Below are positions 1-7,435 of a stretch of 62,527 bases of DNA, one piece after another (within the stretch, counting starts at the first letter, position 1; each line of letters begins with the position of its first letter). The notes beneath the pieces were generated by a model. The model did no database searches, was not told where the DNA came from, and was given only the letters and a program-made list of their open reading frames with translations. Origin of the DNA: an uncultured Bacteroidales bacterium (GTDB lineage Bacteria > Bacteroidota > Bacteroidia > Bacteroidales > Paludibacteraceae); contig CACXYM010000012.1 in the NCBI GenBank assembly GCA_902771935.1, positions 1-62,527 on the forward strand, written 5' to 3'. The translations under genes were made by a program, and so were the position numbers.

Positions 1-172
1 AAAGCAACCGCACTTCCTCCTCTTCCCACAGATTAAAAATCTGCGGGAGCCCTAAAAAAGCACTCCGCCGTGTTCTACGCTTTCCCCACCGGATGCACTT
101 CGTTGGCGTCCGTCGGGGGCCCCATTGTCGAATTAATGTTTAACGAATTAACGTTTAACGTTTAGCGGGGAA
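1..172 (+). other. GC-rich spacer, possibly the 3' end of a structured RNA
   Basis: No open frame is convincing here. The segment has a hairpin around 30-44 (CAGATT/AATCTG) and a long-range complement between CTTTCCCC at 80-87 and GGGGAAAG at 167-174. It runs straight into a strong terminator at 173-204. That is what the 3' end of a structured RNA or of an upstream gene's trailer would look like. I do not recognise it as tmRNA, RNase P RNA or 5S rRNA, and the upstream part lies outside the window. Confidence 0.25.
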
Positions 173-204
173 AGTGCAGGCTCATCTGGCCTGCGCTTTT
201 TTTT
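173..204 (+). terminator. Rho-independent terminator
   Basis: A nine-pair stem AGTGCAGGC/GCCTGCGCT with a seven-base loop is followed directly by eight T residues. It ends whatever transcript enters from left of the window. Confidence 0.8.
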
Positions 205-238
205 GTGCAAGAAATAAAACCAAAATAGCCATGATAGA

Positions 239-384
239 AGCATGTATCTTTTTTCTTCCCACCAACACCACAAACCACAAAAAATAAATACATGCTGCTC
301 TTTATCCCCTCTATTCACTACCATCCTCCAGTAGCATGTATCTTTTTTCTATGCAAAAATCATATAGCATGTACTTTTTTTCTC
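239..384 (+). repeat. Dispersed AGCATGTAT repeats
   Basis: AGCATGTA(T/C) followed by a pyrimidine tract (CTTTTTTCT or similar) occurs at 239-256, 333-350 and 365-384. One inverted copy of the core lies at 288-296. All sit in a gene-free stretch upstream of ileS. No function is known to me. Confidence 0.6.
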
Positions 385-391
385 CAAATAC

Positions 392-422
392 TTGTGTAGG
401 TCAAATATTTGTAGTACCTTCG
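392..422 (+). promoter_or_regulatory. Bacteroidota-type promoter without an obvious gene
   Basis: TTG at 392-394, a 20-base spacer, then TACCTTCG at 415-422, one mismatch from TAnnTTTG. The whole element aligns well with the tRNA-Glu promoter at 13099-13130, including the shared TTGTGTAG block. Confidence 0.55.
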
Positions 423-427
423 GACGC

Positions 428-534
428 CGCCTTGCCTACGGCAATTCCCCCGAAAGTACGTTCGCACTAACGTGCCAACGACAATCTTTTTAGCAAAGAA
501 AATCACGCTTAAGCAAGCTTAGACTAATTTTTTT
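428..534 (+). ncRNA. Candidate small RNA upstream of ileS
   Basis: The segment lies between the promoter at 392-422 and the ileS promoter at 545-575. It contains hairpins TTGCC/GGCAA and ACGTT/AACGT, the latter competing with GCAC/GTGC. It ends in TAAGC-AA-GCTTA (510-521) followed shortly by seven T residues at 528-534. No credible ORF is present. This is inference from promoter, structure and terminator-like end only; no RNA family was recognised. Confidence 0.3.
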
Positions 535-544
535 GCCAAAAATC

Positions 545-575
545 TTGTACATTCCATTTTTTTGTAGTAATTTTG
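545..575 (+). promoter_or_regulatory. ileS promoter
   Basis: TTG at 545-547, a 20-base spacer and a perfect -7 box TAATTTTG at 568-575. It lies 18 bases before the ATG at 594, which supports that start over the upstream TTG at 573, which falls inside the -7 box. Confidence 0.8.
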
Positions 576-593
576 CGCGCTAATTATGTGGAT

Positions 594-2696
594 ATGAAAC
601 GATTTAACGAATACAAACAACTCAACTTACCCCAATTATCCCGCGAAGTGCTCGCTGAATGGGATAATGAAGACCTCTTCCACCAAAGTATCACAACTCG
701 CGAAGGACATAAGCCCTTCTATTTCTTCGAGGGTCCGCCGTCCGCTAATGGCAAACCCGGTATTCACCATGTGTTGGCGCGTACTATCAAGGATACTTTC
801 TGCCGTTACAAAACGATGCAAGGTTATCAGGTTCACCGCAAAGCCGGTTGGGATACCCACGGCCTGCCGGTTGAACTCGGCGTCGAGAAAATGCTCGGTA
901 TCACCAAAGAGGATATCGGCAAGAAGATCTCCGTGGACGAGTACAACGCCGCATGCCGCCGTGAGGTGATGAAATATACTGCCGAATGGACAGAACTCAC
1001 CCGACAAATGGGCTACTGGGTGGACCTTGAGCATCCGTATATCACGTACGACAATAAGTACATCGAAACACTATGGTTCCTGCTCAAAGAACTATACAAG
1101 AAGGGCTATCTCTATAAGGGTTATACTATTCAACCCTATTCTCCCGCTGCCGGAACAGGACTCAGTTCCCACGAGCTCAATCAACCGGGTTGTTATCGTG
1201 ACGTGAAAGACCTCACCTGCACGGCGAAGTTCCATTTGAAAGGAGGGGTTACGGGTAACGGGTTACCGGTTAGCGGAAATACCTATATTATCGCTTGGAC
1301 AACAACGCCTTGGACACTGCCAAGTAACACCGCCCTCTGCGTCGGACCAAAAATAGACTACGTCGAAGTAAAAGTCGGGGATGATCATATCATCCTCGCC
1401 GAAGCACGAATGGCGGCTTATGCCAAAGAATTAGGCGAAACACCCGAAGTCGTAGCGCGCTACAAAGGCACAGACCTCGTCGGACTCGAATACGAACCGC
1501 TTTTCCCGTGGGTGAAACTACAAAACGCTTGGCGCGTTATCCCGGGTGATTATGTAACTACCGACGACGGAACAGGAATCGTTCATATCGCTCCTACTTT
1601 CGGTGCGGACGATAAACGCGTAGCGGATGCTGCCGGAGTCCCCGGACTTTATATGCAAACCAAAAACAACGGCCCAAGACCGATGGTGGACTTTACCGGC
1701 AAGTACTGGAAAGTGGAAGACCTCGACCCAGAATGGTACAAAGCCAATGTCAACGATGAACTATACAGCCGCTACGCAGGACGTTTCGTCAAAAACGCGT
1801 ACGACCCGACACTCACAGACAAGGACGAAACACTCGACTTGCATCTCTGCCTCGAAATGAAAGCCGACGGACGACTCTTCAAAACCGAGAAACATGTCCA
1901 CTCTTATCCGCATTGCTGGCGTACCGACAAACCGGTTCTCTATTATCCTTTGGATAGCTGGTTCATCAAGTCCACCAAGGCCCGTGATGAGATGATTGCG
2001 CTCAACAAAACCATCAACTGGCAGCCCGAATCTACAGGAACAGGACGTTTCGGACAATGGCTCAATAACCTCAACGACTGGAACCTCTCACGTTCACGCT
2101 ATTGGGGCACACCGCTGCCTATTTGGAGAACCGAAGACGGACAGGAAGAAATATGCATCGGCTCCATCAAAGAACTCTTTGCAGAAATAGACAAGTCCAT
2201 TAAAGCCGGTTTCATGACCGCTAATCCGTGGCCAAAACATATTGTAGGCGATTATAGCGAAGCCAACTACGCACCGGAAATCATTGACCTACACCGTCCT
2301 TATGTGGATAGCATCATCCTTGTCTCACCTTCCGGCAAACCCATGAAGCGCGAACTCGACCTTATCGATGTATGGTTCGACTCAGGCGCTATGCCTTATG
2401 CACAAAACCACTATCCATTCGAGAATGCCGACGCACAACGTACTGCCGACTTTATCTCCGAAGGTGTGGACCAAACACGCGGATGGTTCTTCACTCTCCA
2501 TGCTATTCACACCATGATCGAAGGAACGGTCGCGTACAAAAACGTCATTTCCAATGGTCTGGTTCTCGATAAGAATGGTAACAAAATGTCCAAACGTCTC
2601 GGTAATGCCGTAGATCCGTTCGAGGCATTAAGCAAGTACGGAGCAGATCCTGTGCGCTGGTACATGCTCACCAACTCTGGACGAGATTCGCCGTAA
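594..2696 (+). CDS. ileS: Isoleucyl-tRNA synthetase, N-terminal part (frame broken)
   Basis: This is the class I synthetase that charges tRNA-Ile. The ATP-binding HIGH-type motif is GIHH at residues 56-59 within GPPSANGKPGIHH. The KMSKR loop is intact at residues 664-668, so the Rossmann fold and the editing insertion are complete. The reading frame ends at a TAA (2694-2696) just after WYMLTNS. Homology resumes in another frame at base 2680. In the Bacteroidota enzymes I know, WYM-TNS is followed by a conserved SPWDNLKF-type stretch, which is absent here. About 13 codons plus a frame remainder appear deleted. The start ATG at 594 fits the promoter and the usual N-terminus. First gene of the 594-10050 cluster. 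Confidence 0.9.
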   Translation: MKRFNEYKQLNLPQLSREVLAEWDNEDLFHQSITTREGHKPFYFFEGPPSANGKPGIHHVLARTIKDTFCRYKTMQGYQVHRKAGWDTHGLPVELGVEKMLGITKEDIGKKISVDEYNAACRREVMKYTAEWTELTRQMGYWVDLEHPYITYDNKYIETLWFLLKELYKKGYLYKGYTIQPYSPAAGTGLSSHELNQPGCYRDVKDLTCTAKFHLKGGVTGNGLPVSGNTYIIAWTTTPWTLPSNTALCVGPKIDYVEVKVGDDHIILAEARMAAYAKELGETPEVVARYKGTDLVGLEYEPLFPWVKLQNAWRVIPGDYVTTDDGTGIVHIAPTFGADDKRVADAAGVPGLYMQTKNNGPRPMVDFTGKYWKVEDLDPEWYKANVNDELYSRYAGRFVKNAYDPTLTDKDETLDLHLCLEMKADGRLFKTEKHVHSYPHCWRTDKPVLYYPLDSWFIKSTKARDEMIALNKTINWQPESTGTGRFGQWLNNLNDWNLSRSRYWGTPLPIWRTEDGQEEICIGSIKELFAEIDKSIKAGFMTANPWPKHIVGDYSEANYAPEIIDLHRPYVDSIILVSPSGKPMKRELDLIDVWFDSGAMPYAQNHYPFENADAQRTADFISEGVDQTRGWFFTLHAIHTMIEGTVAYKNVISNGLVLDKNGNKMSKRLGNAVDPFEALSKYGADPVRWYMLTNSGRDSP

Positions 2697-3888
2697 GTTC
2701 TTCGGCACGCTCTATAACACCTACGGATTCTTCGCACTCTACGCCAACGTCGATGGTTGGTCGGGTGCGCCCGACAGCGCGGATAGTCCTGCGGAATATA
2801 CCGAAATAGACAGATGGATCTTGAGTAAACTTAATTCGCTGGTGAAAGAAGTGACCGAAGCATACGAATCCTACGAGCCAACCAAAGCCGGACGTGCAAT
2901 CTCAGACTTCGTGCAAGATGACCTCTCTAACTGGTATGTGCGCCTCAACCGCAAACGTTTCTGGGGCGGAGAAATGAATGCCGACAAACAAGCGGCTTAT
3001 ACTACGCTCTACACTTGCCTGAAGACCGTCGCGCAACTCATGGCTCCAAATGCTCCGTTCTATGCCGACCGACTCTATCGCGATTTAACCGGTAAAACAG
3101 TGCATCTGAGCGAGTGGCCTGTAGCCGATGAGAATGCTATCGACAAAGACTTGGAGCGCTCTATGTCACTTGCACAACAAGCCACTTCCATGATTCTTAG
3201 TCTCCGCAAACGCGCTGAGAAAAACGTGCGCCAACCACTGCAAAAAGCCGTTATACCCGCTCCCGATGCCCAAACACTGGAAGCCCTACAACATGTAAGC
3301 GACCTAATCAAATCCGAAGTCAATGTCAAGGAACTGCTTATTGTTACAGCTGAAGATAGTGAGGTACGACTTGTTAAACGTATCAAACCAAACTTCAAAG
3401 TGCTCGGTAAGAAAGTCGGAGCTAACATGAAAGCCGTAGCGGCTGAAATAGCTTCGATGAACCAAGAGCAAATAGCAGCAATGGAAAGTGCCGGCGTTTA
3501 TCAACTCACCTCTGTTGACTACCAACTTATTGCCGAAGACGTAGAAATCGCTACCGAAGATATGCCAGGTTGGCTCGTTATGAACGAAGGTCAACTGACT
3601 ATTGCGTTGGATATCGAACTGACGGACGCATTGATTGAAGAAGGTATCGCCCGCGAACTCATCAACCGCATACAGAACCTACGCAAGTCCTCCGGACTCG
3701 AAATAACAGACCGAATCATTATCGAACTGCAAGACCGACCGGAGATTCACAATGCCGTTCTGCACTTCAACGAATACATCGCTTCACAAGTGCTGGCTAC
3801 CAAACTGGAACTCGCAGATAATCTTACCCAAGGCGAAACCATCGAAATGGACAACTATAACGTAATCATTAACATCAAAAAAGCATAA
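2680..3888 (+). CDS. ileS: Isoleucyl-tRNA synthetase, C-terminal part (out of frame with 594-2696)
   Basis: The frame is open from 2680 and reads DEIRRKFFGTLYNTY, the standard continuation after the KMSKR domain. It then covers the anticodon-binding helical domain (ISDFVQDDLSNWYVRLNRKRFW) and the C-terminal domain of Bacteroidota IleS. The first in-frame candidate start is a TTG at 2821, which is not a natural start for this protein. Both halves together would give about 1100 residues plus the missing segment, the normal length for the family. I treat 594-3888 as one gene with a lesion near 2678-2680, not as two genes. The next gene follows after 2 bases. Confidence 0.85.
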   Translation, partial: DEIRRKFFGTLYNTYGFFALYANVDGWSGAPDSADSPAEYTEIDRWILSKLNSLVKEVTEAYESYEPTKAGRAISDFVQDDLSNWYVRLNRKRFWGGEMNADKQAAYTTLYTCLKTVAQLMAPNAPFYADRLYRDLTGKTVHLSEWPVADENAIDKDLERSMSLAQQATSMILSLRKRAEKNVRQPLQKAVIPAPDAQTLEALQHVSDLIKSEVNVKELLIVTAEDSEVRLVKRIKPNFKVLGKKVGANMKAVAAEIASMNQEQIAAMESAGVYQLTSVDYQLIAEDVEIATEDMPGWLVMNEGQLTIALDIELTDALIEEGIARELINRIQNLRKSSGLEITDRIIIELQDRPEIHNAVLHFNEYIASQVLATKLELADNLTQGETIEMDNYNVIINIKKA

Positions 3889-3890
3889 AT

Positions 3891-4316
3891 ATGAAAAAAT
3901 CATTTATCGGACTGGCTATCATCGCCATCGTAGCAGGATTTGCTTCCTGTAACAAATCCAGTGTTTCATTCTCTGAAAGTGATCTCCACGGCAAATGGCA
4001 GGAGGAAGACAAAAACGCCTATGTCAAATTCACTGTCGAATTAGACACCGTCAGTAACCTCAAAGATAGAAAATACCACTGGGGATATGAGTGGGACGAA
4101 GGTGATGGCGTCTATGAAAAAGACGTTCTCAACGAGAGATATGGTAACGGATGGTTTGTTTATGCTCTTGATGGAGACCAACTCACACAAGCGCACATGA
4201 TGTCTAATAAGGGTGCTGATATCCCTAAAGTTTATACCGTAACCGTACTTACTAACTCGGACCTCAAGTTCCAGGATTCCGAAAAAGTCAACCACTCTTA
4301 TAAAAAAGCGAACTAA
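3891..4316 (+). CDS. Small lipoprotein, possibly lipocalin-like
   Basis: A 141-residue protein. A lipoprotein signal peptide ends in the lipobox GFASC with the acylated Cys at residue 20. The mature part begins SDLHGKW, followed by alternating hydrophobic and polar strands (YVKFTVEL, KVYTVTVL, DLKFQD). This resembles the 'GKW' opening of lipocalin-like domains in Bacteroidota lipoproteins. It would be anchored in the outer membrane or at the cell surface. Two bases separate it from ileS and its stop overlaps the next ATG, so it is probably cotranscribed. The exact function cannot be read from sequence. Confidence 0.75.
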   Translation: MKKSFIGLAIIAIVAGFASCNKSSVSFSESDLHGKWQEEDKNAYVKFTVELDTVSNLKDRKYHWGYEWDEGDGVYEKDVLNERYGNGWFVYALDGDQLTQAHMMSNKGADIPKVYTVTVLTNSDLKFQDSEKVNHSYKKAN

Positions 4317-4483
4317 TGAAACCTACTGTAGCTAAAGCATTAAAGATTACGGGTATCACGCTCGGTTCTATTGTCGGCGTGGTACTGATTGCAGTAAGTA
4401 TTCTCTGCTATGTAGTCTTCACTCCCAAGCGTTTGACGCCGATAGTGAATCAAGTAGCAGACTCCATGAACTGGAAGAAGTGA
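4316..4483 (+). pseudogene. AsmA-like protein, N-terminal fragment
   Basis: The ATG overlaps the preceding stop (TAATG). The fragment encodes a short cytoplasmic N-terminus, one membrane segment (GITLGSIVGVVLIAVSILCY) and the family's LTPIVNQVADS stretch. A TGA at 4481-4483 then stops the frame. The continuation HELEEVNLTFF is found in another frame from 4465. Family members have a few residues (typically a hydrophobic pair and a Cys-Glu) between these points, so a small deletion of about 10 or 13 bases near 4464 explains the break. Confidence 0.7.
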
Positions 4484-7434
4484 ACCTCACATTCTTCCGC
4501 ACGTTCCCTAACTTCGGATTGTCCGTCAAAGGATTGTACATCATCAATCCCAAGGAAGGCGCACAGAGTGATACACTCCTTGCCGCACCCGAAGTGGTGG
4601 CTTCCGTTCAACTATTCAAAGCCATCAAAGGAGATATCTATGTCAACCAATGCTATATCAACAATGCCGAAGCCAATATCTATATCGCAGAGGACGGAAC
4701 AACCAACTTCGATGTGCTGAACCTGTCACCGGACACAATAGAAGAAGTGGATACGGTTGGCGGTTGGAAACTGAACTCGATTGGCTGGGACGAAGATATT
4801 ACTCTAACGGCGCGCAAACTCACTTTTGTTGACAAGAAAGACACCATCGATGCTTCTTTGCGCAATGCGGACATCCGCGTTGCCGCTATCGAAAAAGGCG
4901 AAATGGCAGGCGCATCTTTGGCTCTCAGCGCCGAAGATATCAACGTCAACCTCAAAGGAGAACAATATGCCGACAGCCTGAAACTCCAATTGTTCCTGCC
5001 TGCTCTTTTGGCTAACGGAACAGAACGCGTGCTTATCAACGGCACCAAGTTGCAAATCAACGAGTTTGCGCTGACTATAGACGGCGAAGCGGGCACACCT
5101 TGTCTCGATAGCGGTATCTACAACTGCGACCTGACGATCAAGACCGAAGAATGGCAGATTAAGCCGCTGCTGACACTTGTTCCGGCACAGTTCACTTCCG
5201 CACTCAAAGATATCGATGTGGACGGAAAACTGCAACTGGAAGCGCATGCACAAGGTACTTACAGCGATTCACTCATGCCTAATATCACGGCACATGTTGC
5301 CCTGCAGGATGGTACGGGTAAGTACAAACCACTGCCTTATACCCTGCAAAATATCGCTCTGAACGCAGACGCTACCCTCGACCTGAACAATAAGAAAGCG
5401 TCAGCTGTCAAACTCAACAGCCTCAAAGCTAAAACAAAGAACACAACTATTGCGGCTAAGGGACAAGTGACCGAACTGATGGATGACATGTTGCTCAATA
5501 TACAAGCGAATGTGAATGCGAACATCCCTGACTTCGACTATTTCATTCCGGATGGCATGCAAGTTACCGGACACGCGAAAGGTGATGTGAAAGCCAAGAT
5601 TCGCCTGTCTGACCTAACAAACATGCGCCTTGAGAAAGGACTCATCACCGGTGATCTTAAACTCGACAATATCCATTACACACAAGATAGTATGGATGTA
5701 GACCTGCCGGCTAATAAACTGACTTTCCGTATTCCGAATGCCAAACCCACTTGGCGTAAACTGACATGGCTTGACGCGACCCTGCAGATGGACCAATTAT
5801 CCTTCGTTCAGCCCGGCTTGGCCAAAGCTAACCTCGGCAAATCCGACCTGCGAATTGAGTTAGGTAATGTGCTCAAAACAATGCCTATCATCTTTGCTAA
5901 CGTAGATTTGAAATCGGAGCAAGAGTTGGTAGCGGATATGGATACAATTAGTGCCAAGATTATGGGGCCACACCTCACAGCCTATGCAGAACTGGACACG
6001 AAAGATACAACCAATATTCCTATCATCAATGCGAAAATGGCTTTCACTGACCTGAAGGCCAATTACAACGACATCTCTGCGCACCTGAAGCAATCCGAGT
6101 TAGAAGCAAAGCTGAGTGGTGCTGCTCGTCTCAAATCGGCTCCGCGACTCAGTGCTGCCATTCGCTCGAAAGCGATGAATGCAGCTGTTGGAAAAGATGT
6201 GCTTATGACCACCGATAAGTTCAATATCGAAGCTCAAGCGGCTTATAATCCTAATGCCAAGAAAGAAGAGAATGCTCTCTTGCAATGGAATCCGCGGCTT
6301 AAGTTCGATATGAACAAAGCCGAAGTGGATATTGCTGCTTTCCCACAACACATATCTGTTCCGCAAGTGAACTTCAGTTACTCCAACCGTAAGTTCGCGA
6401 TTGCCACTTCGCAGATAAAACTCGGTAACTCCGACTTCTCGCTCACCGGCGAAGTGTACAACATAGGTAAATGGCTGCAGCAGCGAGACACACTCGTAGG
6501 CGAACTCAATTTCGTTTCCGAGCACACCGATGTCAACCAACTCATGGAACTCTTCTCTGCCGATTCAGGTTCGGAAGAAACGCCTGCTCAGGCAGCAACC
6601 GAAGCTCCTGAAGACAACAGTAACGGTCCCTTCCTTGTGCCGCAACGAGTGGATCTCGTGCTTAACACCAAAATCAAAGAGGCTAATGTCTTCAACGAAA
6701 CGGCATATAATCTTGGTGGCCGCGTTTATGTGCGTAATGGTGCGCTCGTTTTGGAAGAGATGGGATTTGTCTGCAACGCAGCCAAACTGCAACTCACAGC
6801 CATGTATCGCACACCGAGACGTAATCACCTTTATCTCGGACTGGACTACCACATGCTTGACGTCGATATCGAAGCACTCATCAGCATGATTCCGCAAATT
6901 GACTCAATGATTCCGATGCTGCGCTCGTTTAAAGGCGAAGCCGAGTTCCACCTGGCAGGAGAGACCTTCCTCAATGGTAATTACCAAATTAAGACATCCA
7001 CGCTCCGCGGAGCTTGCTCGCTGTTCGGTAAAGATCTCGTAGTACTCGACTCAGAGACATTTGACCAGATTGCCAAACTGCTCATGTTCAAGAAGAGCAC
7101 CGAGAATAAAGTGGACAGTATCTCTGCGGAGATCACACTCTACAAGAAAGAAGTGGACGTCTACCCGTTCGTCGTCAGCATGGATAATTACATGGTTGCA
7201 CTCGGAGGACGACATAACTTGGATATGACCTTTGACTACCATGTGAATGTGCTTTCACCTATTTACTTGGGTGTTGATGTCAAAGGAAAGCCTGATGACT
7301 TATCCATCAAGCTTGCAAAGTGTATCTATGCCAAGGACTTCAGACCAATCTTCCATAAGGACGTAGATAAACAATCTGCAGAATTACGGTCGATAATACG
7401 CGAATCCATGCGTAAAAACGTAAAAATAAAGTAA
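4480..7434 (+). CDS. AsmA-like envelope protein (main part)
   Basis: About 984 residues, frame open from 4465; the GTG at 4480 is only the first possible start after the lesion. The protein opens VNLTFFRTFPNFGLSVKGL, which is the standard beginning of the periplasmic AsmA repeat region in Bacteroidota. Long runs of amphipathic beta strands follow, as in the TamB/AsmA superfamily that bridges the inner and outer membranes and moves lipids. The region around residues 680-950 matches the usual AsmA C-terminal domain pattern (VDLVLNTKIKEANVFNETAYNLGGRVYV in pieces). With the fragment at 4316-4483 the full protein would have about 1040 residues. It sits between a lipoprotein and an M3 peptidase gene with 1-base spacing to the latter. 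Confidence 0.8.
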   Translation: MNLTFFRTFPNFGLSVKGLYIINPKEGAQSDTLLAAPEVVASVQLFKAIKGDIYVNQCYINNAEANIYIAEDGTTNFDVLNLSPDTIEEVDTVGGWKLNSIGWDEDITLTARKLTFVDKKDTIDASLRNADIRVAAIEKGEMAGASLALSAEDINVNLKGEQYADSLKLQLFLPALLANGTERVLINGTKLQINEFALTIDGEAGTPCLDSGIYNCDLTIKTEEWQIKPLLTLVPAQFTSALKDIDVDGKLQLEAHAQGTYSDSLMPNITAHVALQDGTGKYKPLPYTLQNIALNADATLDLNNKKASAVKLNSLKAKTKNTTIAAKGQVTELMDDMLLNIQANVNANIPDFDYFIPDGMQVTGHAKGDVKAKIRLSDLTNMRLEKGLITGDLKLDNIHYTQDSMDVDLPANKLTFRIPNAKPTWRKLTWLDATLQMDQLSFVQPGLAKANLGKSDLRIELGNVLKTMPIIFANVDLKSEQELVADMDTISAKIMGPHLTAYAELDTKDTTNIPIINAKMAFTDLKANYNDISAHLKQSELEAKLSGAARLKSAPRLSAAIRSKAMNAAVGKDVLMTTDKFNIEAQAAYNPNAKKEENALLQWNPRLKFDMNKAEVDIAAFPQHISVPQVNFSYSNRKFAIATSQIKLGNSDFSLTGEVYNIGKWLQQRDTLVGELNFVSEHTDVNQLMELFSADSGSEETPAQAATEAPEDNSNGPFLVPQRVDLVLNTKIKEANVFNETAYNLGGRVYVRNGALVLEEMGFVCNAAKLQLTAMYRTPRRNHLYLGLDYHMLDVDIEALISMIPQIDSMIPMLRSFKGEAEFHLAGETFLNGNYQIKTSTLRGACSLFGKDLVVLDSETFDQIAKLLMFKKSTENKVDSISAEITLYKKEVDVYPFVVSMDNYMVALGGRHNLDMTFDYHVNVLSPIYLGVDVKGKPDDLSIKLAKCIYAKDFRPIFHKDVDKQSAELRSIIRESMRKNVKIK

Positions 7435-7435
7435 T

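Noticed and set aside
573-593. TTG at 573 as ileS start
   Set aside because: It lies within the -7 box TAATTTTG, so the transcript cannot include it; ATG 594 matches the family N-terminus.
2671-2700. Programmed ribosomal frameshift in ileS
   Set aside because: No slippery site, and frameshifting cannot restore the missing conserved residues.
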